Source of the DNA: Sphingomonas sp.
Lineage (GTDB): Bacteria > Pseudomonadota > Alphaproteobacteria > Sphingomonadales > Sphingomonadaceae
Assembly (NCBI RefSeq): GCF_017304615.1
Contig: NZ_JAFKLZ010000001.1
Span: 1 to 64,000 of the forward strand
Direction: 5' to 3'
DNA: 64,000 nt
The notes beneath the pieces are model-generated. The model ran no database searches. It was given only the letters and a program-made list of their open reading frames with translations, and was not told where the DNA came from. This document shows positions 35,899 to 43,270 of the stretch, one piece after another; the first letter of the stretch is position 1, and every line of letters starts with the position of its first letter. The translations under genes were made by a program, and so were the position numbers.

Positions 35899-37143
35899 AT
35901 GCGCATCCTCCACGTCCTCGATCATGGGTTGCCGCTGCAAAGCGGATACACCTTCCGCACGCGCGCCATTTTGAAGGCGCAGATCGCGCGTGGGTGGCAG
36001 GTCGCGGCGGTTACAGGCGCGCGGCAGGGGGTGCGGGAAGCGGCCCAGGAGACGATCGACGGGCTCGACTTCTATCGCACTATGCCCCCCCCCAAATCGC
36101 TGCCGGTGATCGGCGAATGGCGCGAGGTCGATGCGTTGGCGAAACGCGTCGCGGCGGTCGCGCGCGAATTCCGGCCCGACGTAATCCACGCGCACTCCCC
36201 GGTGCTCGACGCTATGGCGGCGCTGCGCGTCGGCAAGGCGATCGGCGTGCCGGTGCTCTACGAAATCCGCGCCTTCTGGGAAGACGCAGCGGTCGGTAAC
36301 GGGACGGGGACCGAGGGCTCGCTCAAATATCGCGCGATCAAATGGCTCGAAACGCGCGCGGTGCGCCGGGCGGATGCCGTCGCGGTGATCTGCGAGGGGC
36401 TGAAGGGCGATCTCGTGTCGCGCGGAATCGCGGCGGACAAGATCATGGTGTCGCCCAACGGCGTCGACCTGTCGCTGTTCGGTCAACCTGCTCCGCGCGA
36501 CGCTGCGCTCGCCGCCGGGCTTGGATTGGCCGAGACCGACGATGTCGTCGGGTTCATCGGCAGCTTCTACGATTATGAAGGTCTCGACGATCTGATCGCG
36601 ACGATGCCCGCACTAGTCGGCAAGCGCCCGAACGCCCGGCTCCTGTTGGTCGGCGGCGGCCCGATGGAGGCGGCGCTCCGCGCACAGGCCGCCGCGTCAC
36701 CCGTGGCGGCGGCGATCCGTTTCGTCGGGCGCGTGCCGCACGATCAGGTCGAACGGTATTACAGTCTGGTCGATGTGCTCGCCTATCCGCGCAAGAAGAT
36801 GCGGCTGACCGATCTCGTCACGCCATTGAAGCCGCTCGAGGCGATGGCGCAGCGCCGGCTCGTCGCCGCGTCGGACGTCGGCGGCCATCGCGAACTGATC
36901 CGCGACGACGACACCGGCACGCTGTTCGCACCCGGCAGCCCCGCCGCCATCGCCGACGCGATGTCCGCCTTGTTTGCCGATCGCTCCGGCTGGGACGCTC
37001 GCCGGGAACGCGGACGCCGGTTCGTCGAGGAACATCGTAACTGGTCGTCAAACATTTCACGTTACGTCCCGGTTTACCAAAGCTTAGTCGACGCACGGAA
37101 ATCGGACCTGAAATGTTTGCAACAGTCGGTAGCCAGCGCGTGA
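35899..37143 (+). CDS. Glycosyltransferase, PEP-CTERM/exosortase-A-associated (GT4 family)
   Basis: A 414-residue GT-B glycosyltransferase. The start MRILHVLDHGLPLQSGYTFR is typical of the exosortase-A-system-associated GT4 group (TIGR04063 type). The acceptor domain includes DVIHAHSPVLDAMAAL, and the donor domain has VSPNGVDLSLF, LLLVGGGPMEAAL and the E-x7-E-like YPRKKMRLTDLVTPLKPLEA. It likely builds the glycan that the divergent ligase transfers. The intergenic gap to the 45-residue ORF is 87 bases. A hypothetical membrane protein gene begins inside its 3' end. Confidence 0.88.
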   Translation: MRILHVLDHGLPLQSGYTFRTRAILKAQIARGWQVAAVTGARQGVREAAQETIDGLDFYRTMPPPKSLPVIGEWREVDALAKRVAAVAREFRPDVIHAHSPVLDAMAALRVGKAIGVPVLYEIRAFWEDAAVGNGTGTEGSLKYRAIKWLETRAVRRADAVAVICEGLKGDLVSRGIAADKIMVSPNGVDLSLFGQPAPRDAALAAGLGLAETDDVVGFIGSFYDYEGLDDLIATMPALVGKRPNARLLLVGGGPMEAALRAQAAASPVAAAIRFVGRVPHDQVERYYSLVDVLAYPRKKMRLTDLVTPLKPLEAMAQRRLVAASDVGGHRELIRDDDTGTLFAPGSPAAIADAMSALFADRSGWDARRERGRRFVEEHRNWSSNISRYVPVYQSLVDARKSDLKCLQQSVASA

Positions 37144-38000
37144 CCCCCTTCGCATCCCTGTTCGACCATCGCACCAAGGTCGCACTGCCGATCGCGACCG
37201 TCGCGGGTGTCGTCGTCGCGGGGCTGGTCGCGATCGCTTTCCTCATCATGCCGATCGCGGTGATCGAGAACATGGCGGTCGACAGCGGCATCGCGTCGAT
37301 CCTGACCGCCGCCGCGCCGCCGCTCGGGCTGACCGCCAGGCTAGCGGTGGCGTTCTTTGCGGCGCTGGTCGCCGGTGGGCTTACCTGGTTCGGCCTGTTC
37401 CTGATTCTCGGCGCGCGATCGATGCTGCTCCGGCGTGGGGAGAGCGCGGACGGCGTGCCCGTGCTGCGCCGCGCGGACGCGCATCCCGACGCCCCGCCGC
37501 GCCGCCCGGTCTTCGCCAACAGCGATCTCGGCACGCCGTTCCTCGACGTGAAGGCGGATCCGATCGAGGTCGCTGCGGAATTCGAAATCGTCAGCGCGCG
37601 CACTGTGCCGGCCGATCTCGACACGCCGATCGCGGAATATTGGACGCCCAGTGACGCGCCGTTGCCCGACGCGGATCCCGAGCCCGTCTTCGTGCCGATC
37701 GTCCTGCCGGAGCCGGAGGCGATAGTGCCGCCGGTCGAGGAGCCCGCGCCCGCGCCGGTCCTCACCCCGGTCTCTGCGCCGCGGTTCGCGCCGCACGAGC
37801 GGATCGAGACCTTCGGCCTGACGCCGCCCTCGCCCGACGACGAAACCACCCGGCCGCTGCCGCAGGCGACGATCCACGACCTGCTCGAACGGCTCGAACG
37901 CGGCGTCGCCAAGCGTCAGCCCGAGTCGGAAGCGCCGCGCGAACAGACGCTCGAGGAAACGCTCGACGCCTTGCGCGCGCTCGCTCGCCGGGTCGGCTAA
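37113..38000 (+). CDS. Hypothetical membrane protein with acidic Pro-rich tail
   Basis: Unrecognised. The 295-residue frame has two hydrophobic helices (about 26-52 and 76-100), then a long low-complexity stretch rich in Pro, Glu and Ala (about 195-245), and a C-terminal amphipathic helix (ATIHDLLERLERGVAK, then ETLDALRALARRV). It overlaps the glycosyltransferase gene by 31 bases from ATG 37113. GTG 37140 overlaps that stop as GTGA and is an equally good coupled start. Possible roles in the envelope locus are positional guesswork. Its stop overlaps the convergent next gene by four bases. Confidence 0.7.
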   Translation: MFATVGSQRVTPFASLFDHRTKVALPIATVAGVVVAGLVAIAFLIMPIAVIENMAVDSGIASILTAAAPPLGLTARLAVAFFAALVAGGLTWFGLFLILGARSMLLRRGESADGVPVLRRADAHPDAPPRRPVFANSDLGTPFLDVKADPIEVAAEFEIVSARTVPADLDTPIAEYWTPSDAPLPDADPEPVFVPIVLPEPEAIVPPVEEPAPAPVLTPVSAPRFAPHERIETFGLTPPSPDDETTRPLPQATIHDLLERLERGVAKRQPESEAPREQTLEETLDALRALARRVG

Positions 38001-38281
38001 GACTCCACGATCAGCAGTTCGATCGTCGCGGCGTTCGCGCGGCGCTCGATCACGTCGACGCTCGCGGCGAAATGGCCGGGCCAGGTCAGTTCGGTCTCGG
38101 GCAGCGTGACCAGCCAGTCGTCGAGCCGCGAATCTTCATCGGCCGCTACCGAGATCGTCAGGCGATGCCCGACGAACAGCGCGGATGCCCAGGGACGGCA
38201 TTCCTTGACCGTCGCCTCCAGGCAGCAGTCCGGCGCGCTCGCCCGCAGCACGCGCACGCAATCGCGCTCGACCTTGCTCAT
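37997..38281 (-). CDS. Hypothetical protein, 94 residues
   Basis: Unrecognised soluble protein. It is acidic, with Cys pairs near the N-terminus (APDCCLEATVKEC) and a beta-rich pattern (LFVGHRLTISVAA, WPGHFAASVDVIE). ATG 38281 overlaps the TGA of the upstream small HTH-like gene (ATGA), so the two form an operon divergent from an S24-type regulator. The longer frame to 38467 is antisense to nothing but lies inside the HTH-like gene in another frame, and is rejected. Confidence 0.72.
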   Translation of the reverse strand: MSKVERDCVRVLRASAPDCCLEATVKECRPWASALFVGHRLTISVAADEDSRLDDWLVTLPETELTWPGHFAASVDVIERRANAATIELLIVES

Positions 38282-38460
38282 CGCGCCTGATCCTGCGCGG
38301 CGATGAAGTCGATCACCCGTTGCGCGGTATGCGGGCGCGGCTCGCGCCCCATCCGCAGGTCCAGCACGAAGCGCGGATCCCTGACGGCGAGCCGTCCGAA
38401 CTTGGTCGCGGGCATGCCCGTCCGCCGCAGAAATTTCTCCACTTCCCGTCCCACGTGCAT
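38278..38460 (-). CDS. Small HTH-like protein, 60 residues
   Basis: A 60-residue basic protein: HVGREVEKFLRRTGMPATKF, then GRLAVRDPRFVLDLRMGREP, then a short C-terminal helix (RVIDFIAAQ). The pattern fits a compact helix-turn-helix of the kind found in small sphingomonad XRE-like proteins; the match is by eye. ATG 38460 is preceded by CGGAGGAC eight bases away, an excellent binding site, so the longer frame to 38514 is not needed. It is followed in ATGA overlap by the 94-residue protein. The divergent promoter region holds an SOS-type box and a palindrome. Confidence 0.7.
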   Translation of the reverse strand: MHVGREVEKFLRRTGMPATKFGRLAVRDPRFVLDLRMGREPRPHTAQRVIDFIAAQDQAR

Positions 38461-38489
38461 GAACCATGTCCTCCGACTCGCTTTCTTCT

Positions 38490-38504
38490 GTTCATGTTCT
38501 GTTC
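38490..38504 (+). promoter_or_regulatory. Candidate LexA (SOS) box GTTC-N7-GTTC
   Basis: GTTC at 38490-38493 and GTTC at 38501-38504 are separated by seven bases (ATGTTCT). This is the alphaproteobacterial LexA direct-repeat operator in the opposite orientation to the one at 5737. It lies in the 89-base divergent region between the small HTH-like gene (start 38460) and the S24-like regulator (start 38550), so it could control either or both. Chance occurrence across the window is possible, but few matches would fall in promoters. Confidence 0.5.
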
Positions 38505-38518
38505 CTAAATCCAACTTG

Positions 38519-38537
38519 TCTAGGAAGATTTCCTAGA
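38519..38537. promoter_or_regulatory. 19-bp perfect palindrome, candidate operator
   Basis: TCTAGGAA-GAT-TTCCTAGA: eight-base arms with a three-base centre. It lies 12 bases before the ATG of the S24-like regulator and 15 bases after the SOS-type box. A dimeric HTH protein would bind such a site, and the adjacent regulator is the obvious candidate for autoregulation. As RNA it would form a hairpin before the start codon, so an effect on translation is also possible. Confidence 0.55.
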
Positions 38538-38549
38538 TTACAGTTGGTC

Positions 38550-39170
38550 ATGGACGGAGCGCGGCACACGTTGGTCGAGATGGCCGAACGGAGGGGCAAA
38601 AGCCTCGCGGCGCTGTCACGCGTGATCGGCCGCAACGAGGCCTATCTGCAGCAGTTCGTGAAGCGGGGGACGCCGCGCAGGCTGGACGATGCGGCGATTG
38701 ACCGGCTGTCGGCGTTTCTCGGGATCGATCGCGGCTTGCTCGGCGGGGCGGTCGCCGACCCGATGGTGTCGGTGCGCCGCATCGACGCGCTAGCCGCCGC
38801 CGGGCCAGGCGGGCTGGTCGATGACGACCGCGCGATCGGCGAGGAGCGGATCGATCCGCGCATCGCCAAACGGCTGGGCGTCGCGGCGGACGCGCTGACG
38901 ATGATCACCGCGCGAGGGGACTCGATGGAGCCGCTGATCCATGACGGCGATGCGCTGTTCGTCGACAGCGGCGACCGGCGATTGTCGTCGCGGCCCGGTT
39001 TGTTCGTGCTGCGGCTCGACGGCACGCTGCTGGTCAAGCGAGTCGCGCGGATCGGACTGGAGCTGCGGATCGCCAGCGACAATCCCGCCGCCCCGCCGAT
39101 CGCGCCGGTGCGCGCCGACCGTGCGGAGATTATCGGCCGCGTGGTGCGGCTGGCGCGGTCTTTGAAATAG
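38550..39170 (+). CDS. S24 family (LexA/CI-like) HTH repressor-peptidase
   Basis: A 206-residue protein. The N-terminal helix-turn-helix covers about residues 5-60 (KSLAALSRVIGRNEAYLQQF). The C-terminal S24 peptidase fold has Ser125 in ARGDSMEPLIHDGDALFVD and Lys163 in GTLLVKRVAR, the Ser-Lys dyad. An Ala-Gly bond at residues 84-85 sits in the linker, about where LexA and phage repressors are self-cleaved. Ser-Lys spacing is 38 here and 37 in LexA. RecA-triggered cleavage is therefore possible but not shown. ATG 38550 is chosen; the upstream extension to 38466 would cross the palindrome and SOS-type box. Confidence 0.85.
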   Translation: MDGARHTLVEMAERRGKSLAALSRVIGRNEAYLQQFVKRGTPRRLDDAAIDRLSAFLGIDRGLLGGAVADPMVSVRRIDALAAAGPGGLVDDDRAIGEERIDPRIAKRLGVAADALTMITARGDSMEPLIHDGDALFVDSGDRRLSSRPGLFVLRLDGTLLVKRVARIGLELRIASDNPAAPPIAPVRADRAEIIGRVVRLARSLK

Positions 39171-39173
39171 GGT

Positions 39174-39353
39174 TCAGCGCTGCCGGTCGATCAACCACAC
39201 CGCAATGGCAGCGGCGATCCCGGCCAGCGCCCCAGCGAGCAGCCACAGCAACGCATTGCCGCGCGTCATCCCCAGTACCGCGCCGACCGTGAGGCCGATG
39301 GCGATCAGGAATCCGCCCGCAGCGGGGCTTTTCGACTGCGAAGGACGAGTCAT
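39174..39353 (-). CDS. Small two-helix membrane protein, 59 residues
   Basis: ATG 39353 to TGA 39174 encodes 59 residues: a short polar start, then two hydrophobic helices (about 14-28 and 34-54) with Gly-rich faces (GLTVGAVLG, LAGALAGIAA), ending WLIDRQR. This composition on the minus strand is far more protein-like than the overlapping plus-strand frame. It is convergent with the S24-like gene, three bases away. Function unknown; similar tiny membrane proteins are frequent in sphingomonads. Confidence 0.65.
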   Translation of the reverse strand: MTRPSQSKSPAAGGFLIAIGLTVGAVLGMTRGNALLWLLAGALAGIAAAIAVWLIDRQR

Positions 39354-39532
39354 GCCGATGCGCCTGCCATGTTCCGTTCCGGGACGCCAGTGTCTCGCGA
39401 TGGGATCGGTGGCACAGCGCGCTTACAGGCGTTTACCATTGTAACCCCTGCGTTACCGTCGATCCCCGGGACTGGCACGCGCCTTGAAGAATGGAGGGGC
39501 CGCGCTACCCCGTTCGCGCGTCGGAGTATCGC

Positions 39533-39739
39533 ATGCACCTCTACCTCGCCGATCGTTCATCCGTCGCCGTCGCCCAGGAGTTGATCGCGACATTCGGGGA
39601 CGAAGCGGGGGTCGAAGCGGCAACGCGGGCGGACAGGAGCCGCGACCTCGGCAACCACATCCACTTCTGCCGCTGGCGCCAGATAGAGCGGCTGATCATC
39701 CTGATGTCGGTCGGGCGAGCGGTCGGGACCGTTCACTGA
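39533..39739 (+). CDS. Small conserved-type hypothetical protein, 68 residues
   Basis: The product has AQELIATFGDEAGVEAA followed by GNHIHFCRWRQIERLIILM and ends GTVH. I recognise this combination (GDEA, HFCxWRQIER, GTxH) from short sphingomonad proteins of unknown function (DUF6961-like, from memory). GGAG eight bases before ATG 39533 supports the start. It is followed by a series of hairpins that probably end the transcript. Confidence 0.72.
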   Translation: MHLYLADRSSVAVAQELIATFGDEAGVEAATRADRSRDLGNHIHFCRWRQIERLIILMSVGRAVGTVH

Positions 39740-39749
39740 GCTCGGCGCA

Positions 39750-39837
39750 GTGAAATAGGATCGCTATTTCACGTCCCGACGCCGAGCGCGGCCGGCGATG
39801 CACAGCATCGGTCGACGGCGCGAATTCACTTCGCGCC
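39750..39837. terminator. Run of hairpins between convergent genes
   Basis: GTGAAATAG (39750-39758) pairs with CTATTTCAC (39764-39772), and GGCGCGAA (39817-39824) pairs with TTCGCGCC (39830-39837). A smaller CGATG/CATCG stem lies between them. They sit between the 68-residue protein gene and the convergent aldehyde dehydrogenase gene, as expected of a two-way terminator. T-runs are absent, so termination efficiency is uncertain. Confidence 0.5.
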
Positions 39838-39849
39838 GCCGCGTCTGCC

Positions 39850-41274
39850 TCAGGCTGGCTCGCCCACGATGGTCTTCAATTCCATGAAGTCGGCCAGGCC
39901 GTATTTGCCGCCCTCACGTCCATTGCCCGACTGCTTGTAGCCGCCGAACGGCGTGCCCCCGCCGCCCGACCAGGCGTTGATCGTGACCAGCCCCGCGCGC
40001 AGGTGCGGCGCGACTTTCGTCGCTTCCGCCGGGTCGCCCGAAATCGTCGCCGACAGCCCGTAATCGGTGTCGTTGGCCATCTCGATCGGATCGTCATTGT
40101 CGGTATAGCGCGTAATCGTCGCGACCGGGCCGAACGTCTCCTCGCGATAGATGCGCATGTCGGGCGTGACGTCGGCGAGCAGGGTCGGCTTGACGAAGAA
40201 GCCCGCGTTGCGCCCGTCGGGCCGCCCGGGACCGCCTGTCACCAGCGTCGCGCCCTCGTCGATGGCTGACTGGATCAGACCCTGGATCTTCTCGTACTGC
40301 GCCTTGTTGACGACCGGACCGATATGCGCGCCCATCACACTGGCGGCGTCGACCGGAGTCGCTTCCATGATGCCCTTTACGACGGCGGTCGCATCGGCGA
40401 TCTGGCTGTCATGGACGAGCAAACGCGTCGGCGCGATGCAGCTTTGCCCGCTGTTCGCCAGCACGCCGGCGATCGTCGGCGGCAGCACGGTGGGCAGATC
40501 GGCGCCCTTCAGCACCAGGTTCGGCGCCTTGCCGCCCAGCTCCTGGTGCACGCGCTTGACGGTCGGGGCGGCCGCCTGAGCCACGGCGACGCCCGCGCGA
40601 GTCGATCCGGTGAAGCTCACCATGTCGACGTCCTTGTGGCCGCTGATCGCCGCGCCCACGCCCGGCCCGTCGCCATTGACCAGGTTGAAGACGCCCGCGG
40701 GCACGCCCGCCTTGTCGAGAATCTCTGCCAGGATCACCGCATTGCCGGGCGCTTCCTCGGAGGGCTTGAGGATCATCGTATTTCCCGCCGCCAGCGCCGG
40801 CGCGACCTTCGCGCAGATCTGGTTGAGCGGCCAGTTCCACGGCGTGATCATCCCGACCACGCCGATCGGTTCGTGAACGACACGGTTCTTGCCGACCTGC
40901 TCCGAAAAGCTGAACTCCTTCAGCGCGGAGAGCGTGCCGATGAAATAGCCGAGACCGGCGGGCGCCTGCGCCATGGTCGCGAAGCCGATCGGTGCGCCCA
41001 TTTCCTCGCTGGTCGCGGCGGCTAGGTCGGGGATGCGCGCCTTGTATTCCTCGATGATCCGTTCGAGCAGCGCGATGCGGTCGGCGACCGAGGTCTGGCT
41101 GTAGGTCTTGAACGCCTTCTTCGCGGCGGCGACCGCCTTGTCGACATCGGCGGCGGTGCCGAGGGTGATCTCGCTGACCGGCAGTTCCGTCGAAGGATCG
41201 ATGACCTCGTGGCGCTTGCCGCCCTCGCTATCGACCCAAACGCCGTCGATATACTGCTTCAGGTAGCTCTTCAT
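39850..41274 (-). CDS. NAD(P)-dependent aldehyde dehydrogenase
   Basis: A 474-residue aldehyde dehydrogenase superfamily enzyme. Asn in TPWNWPLNQ, Lys in LKPSEEAPG, the FTGSTRAG cofactor loop, the general base Glu245 in HQELGGKAPN and the nucleophile Cys279 in NSGQSCIAPTR are all present. EETFGPV and PFGGYKQSGNGREGG complete the family pattern. Aldehyde specificity cannot be told. It is divergent from a quinone oxidoreductase gene with 121 bases between. Confidence 0.92.
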   Translation of the reverse strand: MKSYLKQYIDGVWVDSEGGKRHEVIDPSTELPVSEITLGTAADVDKAVAAAKKAFKTYSQTSVADRIALLERIIEEYKARIPDLAAATSEEMGAPIGFATMAQAPAGLGYFIGTLSALKEFSFSEQVGKNRVVHEPIGVVGMITPWNWPLNQICAKVAPALAAGNTMILKPSEEAPGNAVILAEILDKAGVPAGVFNLVNGDGPGVGAAISGHKDVDMVSFTGSTRAGVAVAQAAAPTVKRVHQELGGKAPNLVLKGADLPTVLPPTIAGVLANSGQSCIAPTRLLVHDSQIADATAVVKGIMEATPVDAASVMGAHIGPVVNKAQYEKIQGLIQSAIDEGATLVTGGPGRPDGRNAGFFVKPTLLADVTPDMRIYREETFGPVATITRYTDNDDPIEMANDTDYGLSATISGDPAEATKVAPHLRAGLVTINAWSGGGGTPFGGYKQSGNGREGGKYGLADFMELKTIVGEPA

Positions 41275-41395
41275 CCTCGCCTCCGCTCATTTTGGAATAC
41301 CGGGTATGCGGAAGCGTAGATGGCGCGGCGTGAACTAGGTTGCAACCCGAAACGCGACTCCCCAGTTGAGGCTTATCGCAACGGGAGAACGGTAC

Positions 41396-42367
41396 ATGGC
41401 GCGCGTCGCACGGATCAGAGAACATGGCGGGCCGGAAGTAATCGAGTGGATCGACGTCGATCTGCCCGATCCCGGTCCCGGTGAGGTGCGGATCAAGGCG
41501 ACCGCGGTCGGGCTGAACTTCATTGAAATCTATCAGCGCAACGGACTCTACCCGCTCAAGCTGCCGAGCGGGCTGGGCGGCGAGGGGACAGGCGTGGTCG
41601 AGGCGATCGGTCCCGGCGTCGCGGGAGTCCAGATCGGAGACCGCGTCGGCACGTTTGGTCCGATCGGCAGCTATGCGACAGCGCGCATCGTGCCCGCAAC
41701 GATGCTGATCCCGCTGCCTGACGACATCGACGATCGGACCGCTGCGGCGATCCTGCTCAAGGGCGGCACAACCGAATTCCTGATCGAACGCTGCGCGAAA
41801 GTACAGGCTGGCCAGACCGTGCTGGTCCATGCCGCGGCGGGCGGCGTTGGCCATCTCGCGGTCGGCTGGCTCAAGGCGATCGGCGCGACGGTGATCGGCA
41901 CGGTCGGCTCGCCCGACAAGGCCGAGCGCGCACGGCGGGCGGGCGCGCATCATGTGATCGAATACAAGAAGGAGGACATCGCCGCGCGCGTAAAGCAAAT
42001 AACCGGCGGCGCGGGCGTGCCAGTGATTCTCGACGGCGTCGGCAAGGATACCTGGGAAGCTTCGCTGGCGAGCGCCACACCGCGCGGAATGATCGTTAGC
42101 TACGGCAATGCCAGCGGGCCGGTGACGGGCGTCAATCTGGGGACGCTGGCCAGCCACGGATCTCTGTTCGTCTCGCGGCCGACAATGTTCCATTACTACG
42201 CCACGCCGGAGGACCGGAAGGCGGGATTCGACCGCGTCTTCGCGATGTTGCGCCAAGGCGCGATCAAGCCCGAAATCGGCCAGACCTTCGCGCTGGAAGA
42301 CGTCGCCGACGCCCACTGCGCGCTGGAGGCGGGGAAGACCGAGGGCGCGACGGTCTTGCTGCCTTAG
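41396..42367 (+). CDS. NADPH:quinone oxidoreductase (zeta-crystallin family)
   Basis: A 323-residue medium-chain reductase without zinc ligands. Its start ARVARIREHGGPEVIEW, the NFIEIYQRNGLYP stretch, GGEGTGVVEAIGPGV and the NADPH site VLVHAAAGGVGHLAVGWLKA are typical of bacterial QorA. GGGAGA seven bases before ATG 41396 fixes the start; the frame extends ten codons further without a site. It probably reduces quinones or reactive carbonyls in the cytoplasm. Confidence 0.92.
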   Translation: MARVARIREHGGPEVIEWIDVDLPDPGPGEVRIKATAVGLNFIEIYQRNGLYPLKLPSGLGGEGTGVVEAIGPGVAGVQIGDRVGTFGPIGSYATARIVPATMLIPLPDDIDDRTAAAILLKGGTTEFLIERCAKVQAGQTVLVHAAAGGVGHLAVGWLKAIGATVIGTVGSPDKAERARRAGAHHVIEYKKEDIAARVKQITGGAGVPVILDGVGKDTWEASLASATPRGMIVSYGNASGPVTGVNLGTLASHGSLFVSRPTMFHYYATPEDRKAGFDRVFAMLRQGAIKPEIGQTFALEDVADAHCALEAGKTEGATVLLP

Positions 42368-42370
42368 CGA

Positions 42371-43183
42371 TTATTGCTGACCGCTATCGGCAGGGTCTTC
42401 GGGACCGACTTTTGGCCCGTCGTCGAACGGCAGCTTCGGTCCGGCGGGCCGCTTCGCCACAGTGACGTGGAAGTCGATTCGGATGCTCACCCACGATCCG
42501 ATCAGCGGCTTGCCGCCGCGGCGGGGCGGGCGGACCAGGAATTGCCACGCCGCCAGCCGCATGTCGCGGCCAAGGCCCGATCCGAGCGGCGATTCGCCGA
42601 TCGATCGGCAATTGTCGACATGGTAATTCTCGACCGTCCGGCACGCGATCAGCGCCCAGCCGCTGCCCTCCGGCAACTTCTTCACATAGCCGTTGAGTTC
42701 GGCATTGGTCGGCTCGCGATACCATTCGGCGCGATAGAGCGGCATGCCGCCCGGACCCAGGCCGGGGCCATAGGCCAGCTTGCTGTCCTCTCCTTGGCCG
42801 GCATCCTCGCCCTGGCCCGATCCTTTGATCTTGCTGATGTCGAAATTGCCCAGGTTGAGCGGCGTCACGCCGGGCAGCGGTGTCGGCGGCGCGGTGGCCT
42901 TGGGTGGCGGCGCGACGTCGGGTGGGAGCGGCGCGGGCGGGGCGGAGGCGCTTTTCGGCTTCGCTGAATTATCCGCCTTCTTGGTGCGATCCGGCTCGGT
43001 CGAGACGCTGTCGTCGGGCGGAATCAGCGTGAACGTGTCGGGACGTTCGGCCTTCGGTTCGGTCGTCACGCGCGGGCCGAAGAACAGTAGGATTATGATC
43101 AGCGCAATCTCGACCGCTAGCGCCAGCGCGAACGAGGTGGCGCGACGGCGGTCCGGCAACCAGCGCTTTAACACGACACGCAT
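42371..43183 (-). CDS. Hypothetical TonB-like-architecture envelope protein
   Basis: A 270-residue protein with a single N-terminal membrane helix (about 17-35), a Pro/Ala/Lys-rich linker (about 60-110) and a C-terminal periplasmic region with two Cys (ALIACRTVENYHVDNCRSIG). The plan resembles TonB-type proteins, but I do not see a proper TonB C-terminal domain, and no exbB/exbD are adjacent. The Cys pair could form a disulfide. ATG 43183 starts it; the frame up to 43228 adds an unlikely leader. Function unknown. Confidence 0.7.
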   Translation of the reverse strand: MRVVLKRWLPDRRRATSFALALAVEIALIIILLFFGPRVTTEPKAERPDTFTLIPPDDSVSTEPDRTKKADNSAKPKSASAPPAPLPPDVAPPPKATAPPTPLPGVTPLNLGNFDISKIKGSGQGEDAGQGEDSKLAYGPGLGPGGMPLYRAEWYREPTNAELNGYVKKLPEGSGWALIACRTVENYHVDNCRSIGESPLGSGLGRDMRLAAWQFLVRPPRRGGKPLIGSWVSIRIDFHVTVAKRPAGPKLPFDDGPKVGPEDPADSGQQ

Positions 43184-43270
43184 CGGCGCGCCGCCTACGC
43201 TTATGCGCCGGGTGCTGCAATGCCGCATCGCGCGGCTCGTCGCATTGAACCCATGCGGAACGGCAGCGCG

